From: Halomonas sp.
GTDB taxonomy: Bacteria > Pseudomonadota > Gammaproteobacteria > Pseudomonadales > Halomonadaceae
Assembly: GCF_017983445.1 (NCBI RefSeq)
Contig: NZ_JAGOBJ010000003.1
Location: 326,103-390,102 of the forward strand
DNA: 64,000 nucleotides
Direction of reading: 5' to 3'
The notes beneath the pieces are model-generated. The model saw only the letters and a list, made by a program, of their open reading frames with translations, ran no database searches and was not told the origin of the DNA. Positions 9,307 to 19,457 of the stretch are shown here, one piece after another. The position numbers and the translations under genes are program-made. Each line of letters starts with the position of its first letter. Within the stretch, counting starts at the first letter, position 1.

Positions 9307-9403
9307 TCACCTGGGCTAAAACACCTCCCTTGCCGCGCTGTTAAACCCGGCGCGGCAAGGAGCACGCTACCTTTCTCACTTGGATAACCAAAGGAAGAAC
9401 CCC

Positions 9404-11020
9404 ATGAGGCGTTTCTTTTCCTTGGCGCTGCTCTGCTGCCTGCTGTTGGGGGCCACCCTCACGGCACAAGCACAAACGGACGCCGCCACTCCGCCCTCTA
9501 ACGATACCGCTGCGCTTGCGCTTCTTGATGCACTGGACGTCGATTCCTACCGCGACAAAGGCGAAGCCATTACCGCCATTCTACAGAGCGACAATGAGCG
9601 CGCCCGCGATTGGCTGCAGGCCCTTCTGGATGGCCGCTTACAACGCAGCGAAGATGGTCGAATGATCGTAGTGCTTGAAAACCGAGGCCGCGAGTGGCCG
9701 GTGGCCGACGCCTTGACCGGCGAGGCGCTGGGGGAGATGTCGCGGCGTGACCTGAAACGCATCGGGATCAATAACGCACTGCGCAACCAGCTGCGCAGTG
9801 CCATTGCCGTGGTGGATCTCTATTCACCTAATCTGGATCGCCGCCGCACCTCCGCCGCTCGCCTGCTGGGAGAGGTGGACAGTGAGCTGGTAGCACCGAT
9901 CAATGAGCTGATTGCCGAAGAAGACGACCGCCAGGTGCGCGAACGTCTGACCCAGGCAGTGGCTATTTACCGCGCCGAACAGGGCGAAATGGCCGGCGTC
10001 GAAGCGCTCACCGGCAGCCTGCACCCCCGCGCCCGTGTTGCCTTGAGCCGCGCAGCCAATGGCGACGACCCGGTGGTCGCAGATGCCGCCCGTGCCGCAC
10101 TTGTCAGCGTGGAGCAGAATCTGAAAATCAATCGGGGGATTGAAACGCTCTACTTTGGTCTTTCGCTAGGCTCCGTGCTGGTACTCGCAGCCATCGGTCT
10201 TGCGATTACCTTTGGCGTGATGGGCGTGATCAACATGGCCCACGGCGAGTTGATGATGCTGGGGGCGTATACCACCTGGATGATGCAGCAGCTGTTACCC
10301 GGCCAGCCTGGGCTGGCGCTGGTGCTATCCATTCCGGCGGGCTTTCTGGTTGCCGCCCTAGTGGGTGTCGCGATTGAGCGCAGCGTTATTCAGTTTCTGA
10401 AAGGCCGCCCGCTTGAGACGCTGCTCGCCACTTTCGGTATTAGCCTGATTCTGCAACAGCTGGTGCGCACCGGAATCTCACCACTTAACCGCACCGTGAT
10501 TACCCCTGAGTGGATGAGCGGCTCGCTGGTGATCAACGATGCGCTGTCGCTGACCATTAACCGCATGGTGGTACTCGCCTTTGCCCTGGTCGTGTTCGCT
10601 GGTTTGATGCTGATCATGCGCCGCACGCGCCTGGGGCTTGAGGTGCGCGCAGTTACTCAGAACCGCGCTATGGCACGCTCCATGGGCATTCGCGCCACCC
10701 GTGTGGATATCATGACGTTTGCGCTGGGTTCGGGGGTGGCCGGGCTTGCCGGGGTCGCGCTTTCCCAGCTCACCAACGTGGGACCGAACCTTGGCCAGAA
10801 CTACATCATCGATTCATTCATGGTGGTGGTGTTTGGCGGCGTGGGCAATCTCTGGGGCACGCTGGTAGCGGGGCTGTCGCTGGGCGTGATCAACCAGGTA
10901 CTGGAACCCTGGGCGGGCGCGGTGCTCGCCAAGATTATCGTGCTGGTGTTTATCATTCTGTTTATTCAAAAACGCCCGCGTGGACTCTTCCCGCAGAAGG
11001 GCCGGGCTGCGGAGGGCTAA
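9404..11020 (+). CDS. urtB: Urea ABC transporter permease UrtB
   Basis: LivH-like inner-membrane permease with the extra N-terminal region typical of UrtB, 538 residues. ATG 9404 follows AAGGAAG at 9391-9397. A signal-like hydrophobic N-terminus (FFSLALLCCLLLGATLTAQA) precedes a helical extracytoplasmic domain of about 230 residues. The permease domain begins near YFGLSLGSVLVLAAIGLAIT and carries MGVINMAHGELMMLGAYT and the ABC-contact region RAVTQNRAMARSMGI. It pairs with UrtC to form the channel and is separated from urtC by only three bases. Confidence 0.93.
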   Translation: MRRFFSLALLCCLLLGATLTAQAQTDAATPPSNDTAALALLDALDVDSYRDKGEAITAILQSDNERARDWLQALLDGRLQRSEDGRMIVVLENRGREWPVADALTGEALGEMSRRDLKRIGINNALRNQLRSAIAVVDLYSPNLDRRRTSAARLLGEVDSELVAPINELIAEEDDRQVRERLTQAVAIYRAEQGEMAGVEALTGSLHPRARVALSRAANGDDPVVADAARAALVSVEQNLKINRGIETLYFGLSLGSVLVLAAIGLAITFGVMGVINMAHGELMMLGAYTTWMMQQLLPGQPGLALVLSIPAGFLVAALVGVAIERSVIQFLKGRPLETLLATFGISLILQQLVRTGISPLNRTVITPEWMSGSLVINDALSLTINRMVVLAFALVVFAGLMLIMRRTRLGLEVRAVTQNRAMARSMGIRATRVDIMTFALGSGVAGLAGVALSQLTNVGPNLGQNYIIDSFMVVVFGGVGNLWGTLVAGLSLGVINQVLEPWAGAVLAKIIVLVFIILFIQKRPRGLFPQKGRAAEG

Positions 11021-11023
11021 CCC

Positions 11024-12184
11024 ATGATGCAACCTTCTTCAAATCAGTCACTTTCAAGCCAGTTCTGGCTAACCCGCCCGTTTGATGAGCGCGCCACGCA
11101 GCTGTTTCTCGGCGTGCTGTTTGCGGCTCTGATTCTGGTGACCGTGCTACATGTGGTCGTGCCCCAGGGTAGCACGCTGCACGTCAATGCCTACACGGTG
11201 AACCTGTTCGGCAAATACCTAAGCTATGCGCTGCTTGCCGTTGCGGTCGATCTGGTATGGGGGTATCTGGGCATTTTAAGCCTGGGGCACGGCGCGTTTT
11301 TTGCTATCGGCGGTTACGCCATGGGCATGTACCTGATGCGCCAGATTGGTGACCGAGGCACCTACGGCCACCCGGAGCTTCCAGACTTTATGGTGTTCCT
11401 GAGCTGGGACAGCCTGCCCTGGTACTGGCAGGGCTTCGATATGGCCTGGTTTGCGTTTGCCATGGTGCTACTGGCGCCGGGGCTTCTGGCGCTGGTGTTC
11501 GGTTTCCTGGCGTTTCGCTCGCGGGTGACCGGGGTGTATCTGTCGATCATTACCCAGGCGCTTACCTTTGCGCTGATGCTGGCGTTCTTTCGCAATGAAA
11601 TGGGTTTCGGCGGCAACAACGGGCTGACCGATTTTCGTGAGATTCTAGGCTTTAACCTGCGCAGTAATGACACGCGTCTGGGGCTTTTCCTGGCGACCGG
11701 CGTAGCACTTGCGCTGAGCTATATCCTGTGCCGGGCGATTGTTTCCAGCAAGCTGGGCCGGGTGTGTGTGGCCACGCGCGATGCTGAGGCGCGCACGCGC
11801 TTTATCGGCTACCGGGTGGAGCGCTTTCAGCTGTTTGTGTTTGTGGTTTCCGCGATGATCGCGGGGCTGGCTGGTGCCCTTTACGTGCCTCAGGTGGGCA
11901 TTATTAACCCCAGCGAGTTTTCGCCGCTATTCTCGATTGAGATCGTACTCTGGGTTGCACTGGGCGGGCGGGCCACCCTGTATGGCGCGGTTATTGGCGC
12001 GATTTTAGTCAACTACGCCAAGACCATCTTTACCGGGGTAATGCCTGATGCGTGGCTGTTTGCCCTGGGCGCGATGTTTGTCCTCGTGACGGTATTTCTA
12101 CCCAAAGGCGTAGCGGGGCTTCTGCGTAAGCGCCGCCGTGCCGCTACATCAGATAACGCGGGTACTCAGGAGGCGATCGTATGA
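11024..12184 (+). CDS. urtC: Urea ABC transporter permease UrtC
   Basis: LivM-like permease partner of UrtB, 386 residues with about ten transmembrane helices. Recognisable segments are DLVWGYLGILSLGHGAFFAIGGYAMGMYL, with the LSLGHGAFFA motif of the family, and the cytoplasmic ABC-docking loop CVATRDAEARTRFIGY. The C-terminus is basic (RKRRRAA). Two adjacent ATGs at 11024 and 11027 are possible starts. Its stop overlaps the urtD start (ATGA), so the two are translationally coupled. Confidence 0.94.
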   Translation: MMQPSSNQSLSSQFWLTRPFDERATQLFLGVLFAALILVTVLHVVVPQGSTLHVNAYTVNLFGKYLSYALLAVAVDLVWGYLGILSLGHGAFFAIGGYAMGMYLMRQIGDRGTYGHPELPDFMVFLSWDSLPWYWQGFDMAWFAFAMVLLAPGLLALVFGFLAFRSRVTGVYLSIITQALTFALMLAFFRNEMGFGGNNGLTDFREILGFNLRSNDTRLGLFLATGVALALSYILCRAIVSSKLGRVCVATRDAEARTRFIGYRVERFQLFVFVVSAMIAGLAGALYVPQVGIINPSEFSPLFSIEIVLWVALGGRATLYGAVIGAILVNYAKTIFTGVMPDAWLFALGAMFVLVTVFLPKGVAGLLRKRRRAATSDNAGTQEAIV

Positions 12185-13017
12185 GTTTGCTGCAATCACT
12201 CAAAGCCCGCGACCGGGTGTTTGATTTTATGGCGCCGGACGCCTCGCCAGTTGATGTGCGCCACGGCCCGATTCTGTATATGGAAGATGTCGCGGTGAGC
12301 TTTGATGGCTTTAAGGCAATCAATAACCTCAACCTGACCATTGATGACGGCGAGCTGCGCTGCATCATTGGCCCCAATGGCGCGGGTAAAACCACCATGA
12401 TGGATATCATCACCGGCAAGACGCGGCCCACTGAAGGCAGTGTCTGGTTTGGCAGCCGTCACAATTTGCTTCATATGAACGAGCCGGAGATTGCAAGCCT
12501 TGGCATCGGGCGCAAGTTTCAAAAGCCCACGGTGTTTGAGGCGCTGAGCGTATTCGAGAACTTGGAGCTTGCCATGGCCGCCGATAAGGGGATATGGCCC
12601 ACGTTAACGGCGCGCATGACCGGTGAAATCAAAGACCGCATCGACGAAGTGTTGCAAACTATCGGCCTGGTTCCACTGCGCCACCAACCCGCCGGGATTC
12701 TCTCCCACGGCCAAAAGCAGTGGCTGGAGATTGGCATGCTGCTCATGCAGCGTCCGCGCCTGTTATTGGTCGATGAACCCGTGGCCGGAATGACCGAGCA
12801 GGAAATGGAGCGTACGGCCGAGCTGTTAACTGGTCTTGCAGGCAAGCAGTCGGTGGTGGTGGTCGAACACGACATGGGCTTTGTGCGCTCGATTGCCCGC
12901 AAGGTGACCGTGCTTCACCAGGGTAGCGTACTGGCCGAAGGCAGCATGGACCAGGTCTCAAGCGACCCCAACGTGGTCGAAGTGTACCTGGGTGCCGATG
13001 ACGAGGAGGCTGCCTGA
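12181..13017 (+). CDS. urtD: Urea ABC transporter ATP-binding protein UrtD
   Basis: LivG-like ATPase of 278 residues on the cytoplasmic face of the urea importer. It has Walker A GPNGAGKTT, Q-loop GIGRKFQKPTVFE, signature LSHGQKQWLEIG (His replacing the usual second Gly, as is common in UrtD), Walker B LLLVDEP and the switch His in VVVVEHDMGF. An N-terminal extension of about 35 residues before the ATPase core is normal for UrtD. It overlaps urtC by four bases and urtE by one base. Confidence 0.95.
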   Translation: MSLLQSLKARDRVFDFMAPDASPVDVRHGPILYMEDVAVSFDGFKAINNLNLTIDDGELRCIIGPNGAGKTTMMDIITGKTRPTEGSVWFGSRHNLLHMNEPEIASLGIGRKFQKPTVFEALSVFENLELAMAADKGIWPTLTARMTGEIKDRIDEVLQTIGLVPLRHQPAGILSHGQKQWLEIGMLLMQRPRLLLVDEPVAGMTEQEMERTAELLTGLAGKQSVVVVEHDMGFVRSIARKVTVLHQGSVLAEGSMDQVSSDPNVVEVYLGADDEEAA

Positions 13018-13724
13018 TGCTAGCAATTGAAAAGCTCAACCAGTTTTATGGGGAAAGCCATACGCTTTGGGATCTGGACCTGGACGTGCCCGCTGGCCAG
13101 TGCACCTGTGTGATGGGTCGCAACGGCGTGGGTAAAACCACGCTGATGAAGGCCATCATGGGCGAAGTGGCGGTCAAAAGCGGTCAATTACGCTACCAGG
13201 CGGGCAGTGAGGCGGTTGAGCTAACCAAAAAAGCCGTGGAAGCGCGCTCGCGGCTGGGCATTGGCTTTGTGCCCCAGGGGCGGCAGATTTTTCCGCTACT
13301 CACCGTAGAAGAGAATTTGCGTACCGGCCTTGCTGCGCGCAGCGACGGGCTGAAAAAAATCCCCGAGCGTATCTACGAGCTGTTTCCAGTGCTTAAAGAG
13401 ATGAAGCACCGCCGCGGCGGTGACTTATCCGGTGGACAACAGCAGCAGCTCGCCATTGGCCGGGCGCTGGTGATCGAGCCCAAACTGCTAATTCTGGATG
13501 AACCGGGAGAGGGCATTCAGCCCAATATCGTGGCGCAAATCGGCCAGGTGATTCGCCAATTGATTGCTGAAGACGGCCTGACGGTACTGCTGGTCGAGCA
13601 GAAGCTGCCCTTTGCGCGTAAATATGCCGACCGCTTCGTGATCATGGACCGCGGCCGCCCGGTCGCCAAAGGCGATATCGGCGAGCTTTCCAATGAGCTG
13701 ATCAAGCAGCACCTGACGGTTTAA
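13017..13724 (+). CDS. urtE: Urea ABC transporter ATP-binding protein UrtE
   Basis: LivF-like ATPase, 235 residues, forming the heterodimeric motor with UrtD. Walker A is GRNGVGKTT, Q-loop GFVPQGRQIFPLLTVEEN, signature LSGGQQQQLAIGRAL, Walker B LLILDEP followed by GEGIQPNI, and H-loop region LLVEQKL (Gln at the switch position, typical of UrtE/LivF). It is the last urt gene and is followed by a hairpin before the urease operon. Confidence 0.95.
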   Translation: MLAIEKLNQFYGESHTLWDLDLDVPAGQCTCVMGRNGVGKTTLMKAIMGEVAVKSGQLRYQAGSEAVELTKKAVEARSRLGIGFVPQGRQIFPLLTVEENLRTGLAARSDGLKKIPERIYELFPVLKEMKHRRGGDLSGGQQQQLAIGRALVIEPKLLILDEPGEGIQPNIVAQIGQVIRQLIAEDGLTVLLVEQKLPFARKYADRFVIMDRGRPVAKGDIGELSNELIKQHLTV

Positions 13725-13772
13725 GTTATCCACAGCTGGTTTTGGTCACCGCATGTGAATGAGGCGCTAAAG

Positions 13773-13812
13773 ACCTTCCGCCCTTTTATGACCACAGCCA
13801 GGGGCGGAAGGT
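13773..13812 (+). terminator. Hairpin after urtE
   Basis: ACCTTCCGCCC (13773-13783) pairs perfectly with GGGCGGAAGGT (13802-13812) around an 18-base loop. Only a mixed TATATATC follows, so it is a weak or factor-assisted terminator rather than a classical one. Confidence 0.55.
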
Positions 13813-13854
13813 TATATATCAGGCAGTTTGTTTGATTGGCTGCTTGTTCTCTTG

Positions 13855-13915
13855 TGGTGCGGCGGGATTTTTTAATGGTCTTTTTTGGTGCAAAAAGCAT
13901 TTGGCACTAATGGTT
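13855..13915. promoter_or_regulatory. Possible NtrC enhancer region upstream of ureD
   Basis: TGGTGC occurs at 13855-13860 and 13886-13891, and the reverse-type half GCACTA at 13904-13909, all 60-110 bases upstream of the sigma-54 promoter. The arrangement resembles an NtrC enhancer, but no full dyad matches the consensus. The gap from urtE to ureD holds no gene. Confidence 0.35.
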
Positions 13916-13966
13916 TATAACGGCTAAATCAGTGCAGTGATAGTAAAAATCCGTTTTTCACCATTT

Positions 13967-13982
13967 TGGCGCATTCCTTGCA
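13967..13982 (+). promoter_or_regulatory. Sigma-54 promoter of the urease operon
   Basis: TGGCGCATTCCTTGCA has GG at 13968-13969 and GC at 13980-13981 with a 10-base spacer, as required for RpoN. It differs from the urtA promoter at a single base. Because it overlaps the furthest upstream TTG of the ureD frame, it argues for a later ureD start. Confidence 0.8.
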
Positions 13983-14025
13983 TTTGTTTAGGTATGACCT
14001 ACTCAAAAGGATGCGACCGCCTGCC

Positions 14026-14910
14026 ATGACCTTGCGAGAACTCGCCACACCGCTTGCGGGCTCCGGCCACCGCTTTGACCAGGAACGCCACTGGGCGGCC
14101 TCACTGACGCTGCGTTTTGCCAAGCGCGAAGGCGCCACACGGTTAATCCAGGCCCGCCACCGCGGGCCACTTCGGGTTCAGCGGCCGTTTTACCCTGAAG
14201 GTAGCCAGGAGGCGTGCCATATCTACGTGCTGCACCCCCCCGGCGGATTGGTAAGCGGCGACGCGCTCACCATCAAGGCCCACGTAGAGCCGGACGCACA
14301 TGCCCTGCTGACTACCCCGGCGGCGAACAAGCTTTATAAGGCCGACAGCCAAGGCGTGGCTTGGAGTCAGCGTACCGAACTTGAAGTGGCCGATGGCGCA
14401 ACGCTTGAGTGGCTACCTCAGGAAACCATTGCCTTTGATGGCTCTAAAGGCGAACAGCGTACTCATATTGATCTTCACGGTAGCGCTCGCTGTTTAGGCT
14501 GGGAAGTCATGGCTTTAGGCCGCCCGGCGAGCGAGTTGCCGTACTTGTCGGGGCGCATTGAGCAGTATTTTCGTTTGACGCTGGATGGCAAGCCGCTGTG
14601 GTTGGAGCGCCAGCCGCTAGACCCGTTACACCCACGCTTTACAGGACGCTGGGGGCAAGGCGGCGCCACGGCGCAGGCCACGCTCTGGGCGGTGGGTATT
14701 AACGATGCGCCAGCGGTTATTGATGAGCTGCGTGACGCCCTGCCGGATAACCCGCGCTGGGCGGTAACGGTACGCCAGGGCGTTTTATTGCTGCGCTATC
14801 TGGGTAACTCGCGAAATGAAGCCTGGGCGCTGTGCGAACAGGCCTGGCAGCTGCTGCGTCCGCGCTGGATTGAGCGTGAGGCCCATATCCCGCGTATTTG
14901 GTTAACTTGA
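14026..14910 (+). CDS. ureD: Urease accessory protein UreD
   Basis: Scaffold protein that binds apo-urease and, with UreF and UreG, helps insert nickel. It has about 294 residues. Recognisable segments are [31 protein letters not shown], which includes the conserved HRGPLRVQ core, [20 protein letters not shown] and [13 protein letters not shown]. The start is uncertain: ATG 14011 directly abuts AAAAGG, while ATG 14026 has that site 15 bases upstream. Anything earlier overlaps the sigma-54 promoter. It is first in ureDABCEFG and 22 bases before ureA. Confidence 0.92.
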   Translation: MTLRELATPLAGSGHRFDQERHWAASLTLRFAKREGATRLIQARHRGPLRVQRPFYPEGSQEACHIYVLHPPGGLVSGDALTIKAHVEPDAHALLTTPAANKLYKADSQGVAWSQRTELEVADGATLEWLPQETIAFDGSKGEQRTHIDLHGSARCLGWEVMALGRPASELPYLSGRIEQYFRLTLDGKPLWLERQPLDPLHPRFTGRWGQGGATAQATLWAVGINDAPAVIDELRDALPDNPRWAVTVRQGVLLLRYLGNSRNEAWALCEQAWQLLRPRWIEREAHIPRIWLT

Positions 14911-14932
14911 TCGATTCTGGTGGAGACGCCCT

Positions 14933-15235
14933 ATGGAATTAACCCCAAGAGATAAAGACAAGCTGCTGCTGTTTTCCGCCGCCCAGCTTGCCGAGCGGCG
15001 CAAGGCGCGTGGTTTAAAGCTCAACTATCCCGAAGCGGTCGCGCTGATCAGCTTTGAGATTATAGAAGGTGCCCGCGATGGCCGCAGTGTGGCCGATTTG
15101 ATGAGCTACGGGCGCGAAATCCTCAGCCGTGATGACGTGATGGAAGGCGTGGCCGAGATGGTAGATGAAGTCCAGGTCGAAGCCACTTTTCCAGATGGTA
15201 CGAAACTCGTGACGGTTCACACGCCTATTGTGTGA
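14933..15235 (+). CDS. ureA: Urease gamma subunit UreA
   Basis: Small structural subunit of urease, 100 residues, the standard size. It begins [14 protein letters not shown] and carries the family motifs [21 protein letters not shown] and [15 protein letters not shown], ending in [14 protein letters not shown]. It assembles with UreB and UreC into the cytoplasmic nickel enzyme that hydrolyses urea to ammonia and carbamate. An 88-base gap with a repeat element separates it from ureB. Confidence 0.96.
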   Translation: MELTPRDKDKLLLFSAAQLAERRKARGLKLNYPEAVALISFEIIEGARDGRSVADLMSYGREILSRDDVMEGVAEMVDEVQVEATFPDGTKLVTVHTPIV

Positions 15236-15302
15236 GGAGTTAGGAGTGAATGGTAAGGGGTAAGCGGTATTACTCCTCACATCTTACGCCTTACGCCTCA
15301 CA
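15233..15302. repeat. Degenerate heptamer hairpin between ureA and ureB
   Basis: The left arm starts GTGAGGAGTTAGGAGTGAA and the right arm ends TTACGCCTTACGCCTCAC. The right arm is three 7-base units related to the TAACGCC array at the window end. The arms are imperfect reverse complements, so the transcript could fold. It lies between stoichiometrically coupled urease subunit genes. Confidence 0.5.
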
Positions 15303-15323
15303 ACAAAACAAAGGAGTAAGTAG

Positions 15324-15635
15324 ATGATTCCCGGTGAGTATCAGTTAAAAGAGGGTGATATCGAGCTGTGCGTGGGGCGTGAGCGAATCACGGTAGAGGT
15401 GGCCAACACCGGTGATCGGCCGATTCAGTTGGGTTCTCACTATCACTTTACTGAAGCCAATCCCGCACTGGTTTTCGATCGCGCCAAGACGCGTGGCTAT
15501 CGGTTGGATGTCGCCGCTGGCACCGCGATCCGCTTTGAGCCCGGCCAGACCCGCGAAGTTACGCTGATTCCGTTTGTGGGCAAGCGGGAGATCTATGGCT
15601 TTCGTGGCGAAGTGATGGGGCCGCTGGACGTTTAA
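15324..15635 (+). CDS. ureB: Urease beta subunit UreB
   Basis: Structural beta subunit, 103 residues. It opens MIPGEYQL and shows the conserved core [24 protein letters not shown], followed by the [19 protein letters not shown] and [12 protein letters not shown] segments. AAAGGAG lies 8 bases before the ATG. It is separated from ureC by 162 bases that contain a long palindromic element. Confidence 0.96.
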   Translation: MIPGEYQLKEGDIELCVGRERITVEVANTGDRPIQLGSHYHFTEANPALVFDRAKTRGYRLDVAAGTAIRFEPGQTREVTLIPFVGKREIYGFRGEVMGPLDV

Positions 15636-15667
15636 GCGGCAGGTTCGATAGATGCCATCGCGTGCAA

Positions 15668-15761
15668 GGAGGGCATTGCTTGCGGGACTGTCTGCGGCAT
15701 GGATGCCGCAGTCAAGCGTACACGGACGTATTCACAGCGTGTCCCGCAAGTGATGACCTCC
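15668..15761. repeat. Nested palindromic element between ureB and ureC
   Basis: Outer arms at 15668-15688 and 15741-15761 are reverse complements at 18 of 21 positions, including a perfect 10-bp core CTTGCGGGAC/GTCCCGCAAG. Inside lies a perfect 9-bp hairpin CTGCGGCAT-GG-ATGCCGCAG at 15692-15711. The whole forms a stem with an internal hairpin. It has the look of a mobile, dispersed intergenic palindrome; copy number elsewhere cannot be judged from this window. Confidence 0.65.
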
Positions 15762-15797
15762 TGGTGCCAGGCTCAACCTTTAAGGACGAGGCAGAAC

Positions 15798-17513
15798 ATG
15801 AAACCGGGTAACAAGATCAGTCGGCAGGCCTACGCCGATATGTACGGCCCCACGGTAGGCGACCGGGTGCGCCTGGGCGATACCGAGCTGTGGATCGAGG
15901 TCGAAAAAGACGCCACCCACTACGGCGACGAGGTCAAATTCGGCGGCGGTAAGGTCATTCGCGACGGCATGGGCCAGAGCCAGCGCAATGATGAAACGGT
16001 CATGGACACCGTGATTACCAACGCGTTGATTCTCGACTGGTGGGGTATCGTCAAAGCCGATGTGGGGCTACAGAACGGGCGTATCGCCGCGATTGGCAAA
16101 GCGGGCAACCCTGACGTACAGCCCGACGTGGATATCGTGATTGGCCCCGGCACTGAAATTATCTCGGGCGAAGGCAAGATCCTGACCGCGGGCGGCATCG
16201 ACGCGCATATCCACTTTATCTGCCCCCAGCAGGTAGACGAAGCGCTGATGAGTGGCGTCACCACCATGCTGGGCGGCGGCACCGGCCCGGCCACCGGGTC
16301 GAATGCCACCACCTGTACGCCGGGCGCGTGGCACATCGGCAAAATGCTTCAGGCGGTGGATGATCTGCCCATGAACATCGGCCTTTTGGGTAAAGGTAAC
16401 GCCAGCCTGCCGGAAGCGTTGGAGGCCCAGTTGGAAGCGGGCGCCATGGGTCTTAAGCTCCACGAAGACTGGGGCACGACGCCCGCCTCGATTGATACCT
16501 GCCTGAGCGTGGCCGAAAGGTACGACGTGCAGATCGCCATTCACACCGACACCCTCAACGAGTCGGGCTTTGTGGAAGATACGCTCGCGGCGTTTAAAGA
16601 GCGCGGCATTCATACCTACCACACTGAAGGCGCGGGCGGTGGGCACGCGCCGGATATCCTCACCGCGTGCTCCAAAGAGTACGTGCTGCCGTCATCCACG
16701 AACCCCACGCGGCCCTACACGGTGAATACCATTGATGAGCATCTGGATATGCTCATGGTCTGCCACCACCTGGACCCCAACATTCCCGAAGACGTGGCCT
16801 TTGCCGACTCGCGCATTCGCCGCGAAACCATTGCCGCCGAGGATATCCTGCATGATTTGGGCGTGATCTCGATGATCGCCTCCGACTCCCAGGCCATGGG
16901 TCGAGTAGGCGAAGTGGTCTGCCGTACCTGGCAAACTGCGCATAAGATGAAAGTGCAGCGTGGTTTACTGCCTGAAGACGAAGCGCTTGGTGCCGATAAT
17001 CTGCGTGCCAAGCGCTATATCGCCAAGTACACCATTAACCCGGCGATTACCCACGGCATCGCTCATGAGGTGGGCTCTGTTGAGGTAGGCAAACTGGCTG
17101 ATCTGGTGCTCTGGAAGCCGGCGTTTTTTGGCGTTAAGCCCTCGCTGATCTTGAAGGGCGGGATGATCGCGGCAGCACCTATGGGCGACCCCAACGCTTC
17201 GATCCCCACCCCCCAGCCGGTGCATTACCGGCGCATGTTTGGTGCCTTTGGCCGCGCGGCCAGCCAGACCCGGCTCAACTTTGTCAGCCAGGCGGCGATT
17301 GATGCGGGTCTCAAGGAGCGCCTGGGGCTTCAGAGTACGCTTGCCGCGTGCAAGAACGTGCGTGGGGTGCGCAAGAAAGACATGAAACTCAACGATGCCT
17401 GCCCTGAGCTGACCGTGGACCCGCAGACTTACGAAGTGCGCTGCGACGGAGAGCTTTTGACCTGCGAGCCCGCCACCGAACTGCCGCTGGCGCAGCGTTA
17501 TCATTTGTTTTAA
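15798..17513 (+). CDS. ureC: Urease alpha (catalytic) subunit UreC
   Basis: Catalytic subunit, 571 residues. ATG 15798 is chosen because AAGGACGAGG lies just upstream and the protein then starts [20 protein letters not shown], close to the family norm; an upstream in-frame start would translate the palindromic element. Nickel-site residues are present: His137 and His139 (AHIHF), the carbamylated Lys220 (GLKLHEDW), His249 (HTDTLNE), His275 ([12 protein letters not shown]), the catalytic His in MVCHHL (about 323) and the Asp in [11 protein letters not shown] (about 363). All are intact, so the enzyme should be active. Confidence 0.97.
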   Translation: MKPGNKISRQAYADMYGPTVGDRVRLGDTELWIEVEKDATHYGDEVKFGGGKVIRDGMGQSQRNDETVMDTVITNALILDWWGIVKADVGLQNGRIAAIGKAGNPDVQPDVDIVIGPGTEIISGEGKILTAGGIDAHIHFICPQQVDEALMSGVTTMLGGGTGPATGSNATTCTPGAWHIGKMLQAVDDLPMNIGLLGKGNASLPEALEAQLEAGAMGLKLHEDWGTTPASIDTCLSVAERYDVQIAIHTDTLNESGFVEDTLAAFKERGIHTYHTEGAGGGHAPDILTACSKEYVLPSSTNPTRPYTVNTIDEHLDMLMVCHHLDPNIPEDVAFADSRIRRETIAAEDILHDLGVISMIASDSQAMGRVGEVVCRTWQTAHKMKVQRGLLPEDEALGADNLRAKRYIAKYTINPAITHGIAHEVGSVEVGKLADLVLWKPAFFGVKPSLILKGGMIAAAPMGDPNASIPTPQPVHYRRMFGAFGRAASQTRLNFVSQAAIDAGLKERLGLQSTLAACKNVRGVRKKDMKLNDACPELTVDPQTYEVRCDGELLTCEPATELPLAQRYHLF

Positions 17514-17522
17514 GGAGCTCTC

Positions 17523-18054
<532 letters not shown>

Positions 18055-18065
<11 letters not shown>

Positions 18066-18765
18066 ATCAGCGGCGTTGGGTAGCCAGCCTGATCTAGCCC
18101 TGCTCGGGCTAATGCAGTTGGTCAGCCCGGCGCTACCCATCGGTGCCTTTGCGTTTTCTCAAGGGCTGGAAAGCGCCTTTGAACTTGGCTGGGTGCACGA
18201 TGAAAAAACGCTGGCCGAGTGGCTATCCGGCGTGCTGGAAGATGGTCTGACTCGCTGCGAGCTGCCGGTAATTGCCCGTTTGCACGCCGCGTTTACGCAG
18301 CAGGACGGCGCAGCGATTGCCCACTGGGATGATTGGCTGAGTGCCACGCGGGAAACCGCCGAGCTTGCCGCTGAAGATAGCCGCCTGGGGGCATCCCTTA
18401 AGCGCCTATTGGGTAGCCTTGATCTACTACCCAGTGAGGACTTACTACCGTCCTTGTTACCGGCTCAGCCTGGCTATGTCACGCTGTTTGCGTTTACCGC
18501 CCATACGCGGGGCGTAAGCATTCGCCAAGCGCTTATCGGATTTGGCTGGGCATGGCTTGAAAACCAGCTGGCGGTGGCCTGTAAAGCATTACCCCTTGGC
18601 CATACGGCCGCGCAACGGATTATCGAGCAGTTGCGCCCAGAGCTGGTTAGCGCGGTAGATGAAGCCTTAACGCTTAGCGATCACGACCTTGGCCCCGTAT
18701 TGCCGGGCCTGGCGCTGGCCAGCGCTCTACACGAAACTCAATATTCACGACTGTTTAGAAGTTAG
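18055..18765 (+). CDS. ureF: Urease accessory protein UreF
   Basis: GTPase-activating-like accessory protein, about 236 residues, that joins UreD and UreG during nickel insertion. I choose ATG 18055, which lies inside the last codons of ureE; a longer frame upstream would read the hexamer repeat as a poly-Thr run, which is implausible. The family core is present: LMQLVSPALPIGAFAFSQGLE, EDGLTRCELPVI, SRLGASLKRLL, LPLGHTAAQRII. No clear ribosome-binding site is visible, so translation is probably coupled to ureE. Confidence 0.93.
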
Positions 18766-18777
18766 GAGATATTCACC

Positions 18778-19413
18778 ATGACTCACTGTTTACGTATTGG
18801 TGTGGGCGGCCCAGTTGGCTCCGGCAAAACGGCGCTACTCAAGCAGCTCTGCCTGGCACTGCGTGACTATTACGACATCGCAGTGGTGACCAACGATATT
18901 TATACCCGCGAAGATGCCGACTTTTTGCTCAAGCACGATGCCCTGGCGGCTGACCGCATTCTGGGCGTGGAGACAGGCGGCTGCCCGCATACGGCCATCC
19001 GTGAAGACGCCTCGATGAACCTGGCGGCCATTGATGAGCTACAGGCGCGTCACCCCAAGCTCGAACTAGTGCTGGTGGAGTCGGGGGGCGATAACCTTTC
19101 GGCAACGTTTAGCCCAGAACTTTCCGATTTAACGCTCTATGTGATCGACGTCTCGGCAGGCGATAAAATCCCGCGTAAAGGCGGGCCGGGGATTACCAAA
19201 TCGGATCTGCTGATTATCAACAAGATCGATATTGCCGAGCAGGTTCACGCGTCGCTTGAGATCATGGAGCGCGACTCAAAAAAAATGCGTGGCGAGCGGC
19301 CATTCGTGTTTACCAATCTGTATGACGGCGTGGGGCTTGAAGAGATTATCCGCTTTATTTTGGATAAGGGGATGCTGGACGAAAGGCGCCCACAAGCTAC
19401 TGAACAGGCGTAA
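18778..19413 (+). CDS. ureG: Urease accessory GTPase UreG
   Basis: SIMIBI-class GTPase of 211 residues that delivers nickel to urease. It has P-loop [14 protein letters not shown], the CPH-type metal motif in [24 protein letters not shown] in the switch region, and NKID for guanine specificity. AGGAG precedes the ATG. It is the last gene of the urease operon. The N-terminus lacks the long His-rich extension seen in some UreG proteins, consistent with storage being handled by the UreE tail. Confidence 0.96.
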   Translation: MTHCLRIGVGGPVGSGKTALLKQLCLALRDYYDIAVVTNDIYTREDADFLLKHDALAADRILGVETGGCPHTAIREDASMNLAAIDELQARHPKLELVLVESGGDNLSATFSPELSDLTLYVIDVSAGDKIPRKGGPGITKSDLLIINKIDIAEQVHASLEIMERDSKKMRGERPFVFTNLYDGVGLEEIIRFILDKGMLDERRPQATEQA

Positions 19414-19420
19414 GCAAAAA

Positions 19421-19457
19421 GGCTGCCATGACCAGGCGGAAAAAGGTCAGGGCAGCC
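19421..19457 (-). terminator. Hairpin between ureG and fdhD
   Basis: GGCTGCCATGACC and GGTCAGGGCAGCC pair with one mismatch around an 11-base loop. On the minus strand the stem is followed by a T-run (A-run 19415-19420 on the plus strand), so it reads best as a terminator for leftward transcription from fdhD. It may also stall transcription leaving ureG. Confidence 0.55.

Noticed and set aside
15699-15797. N-terminal extension of the UreC frame upstream of ATG 15798
   Set aside because: It translates the palindromic element, has no ribosome-binding site, and is absent from known UreC proteins.
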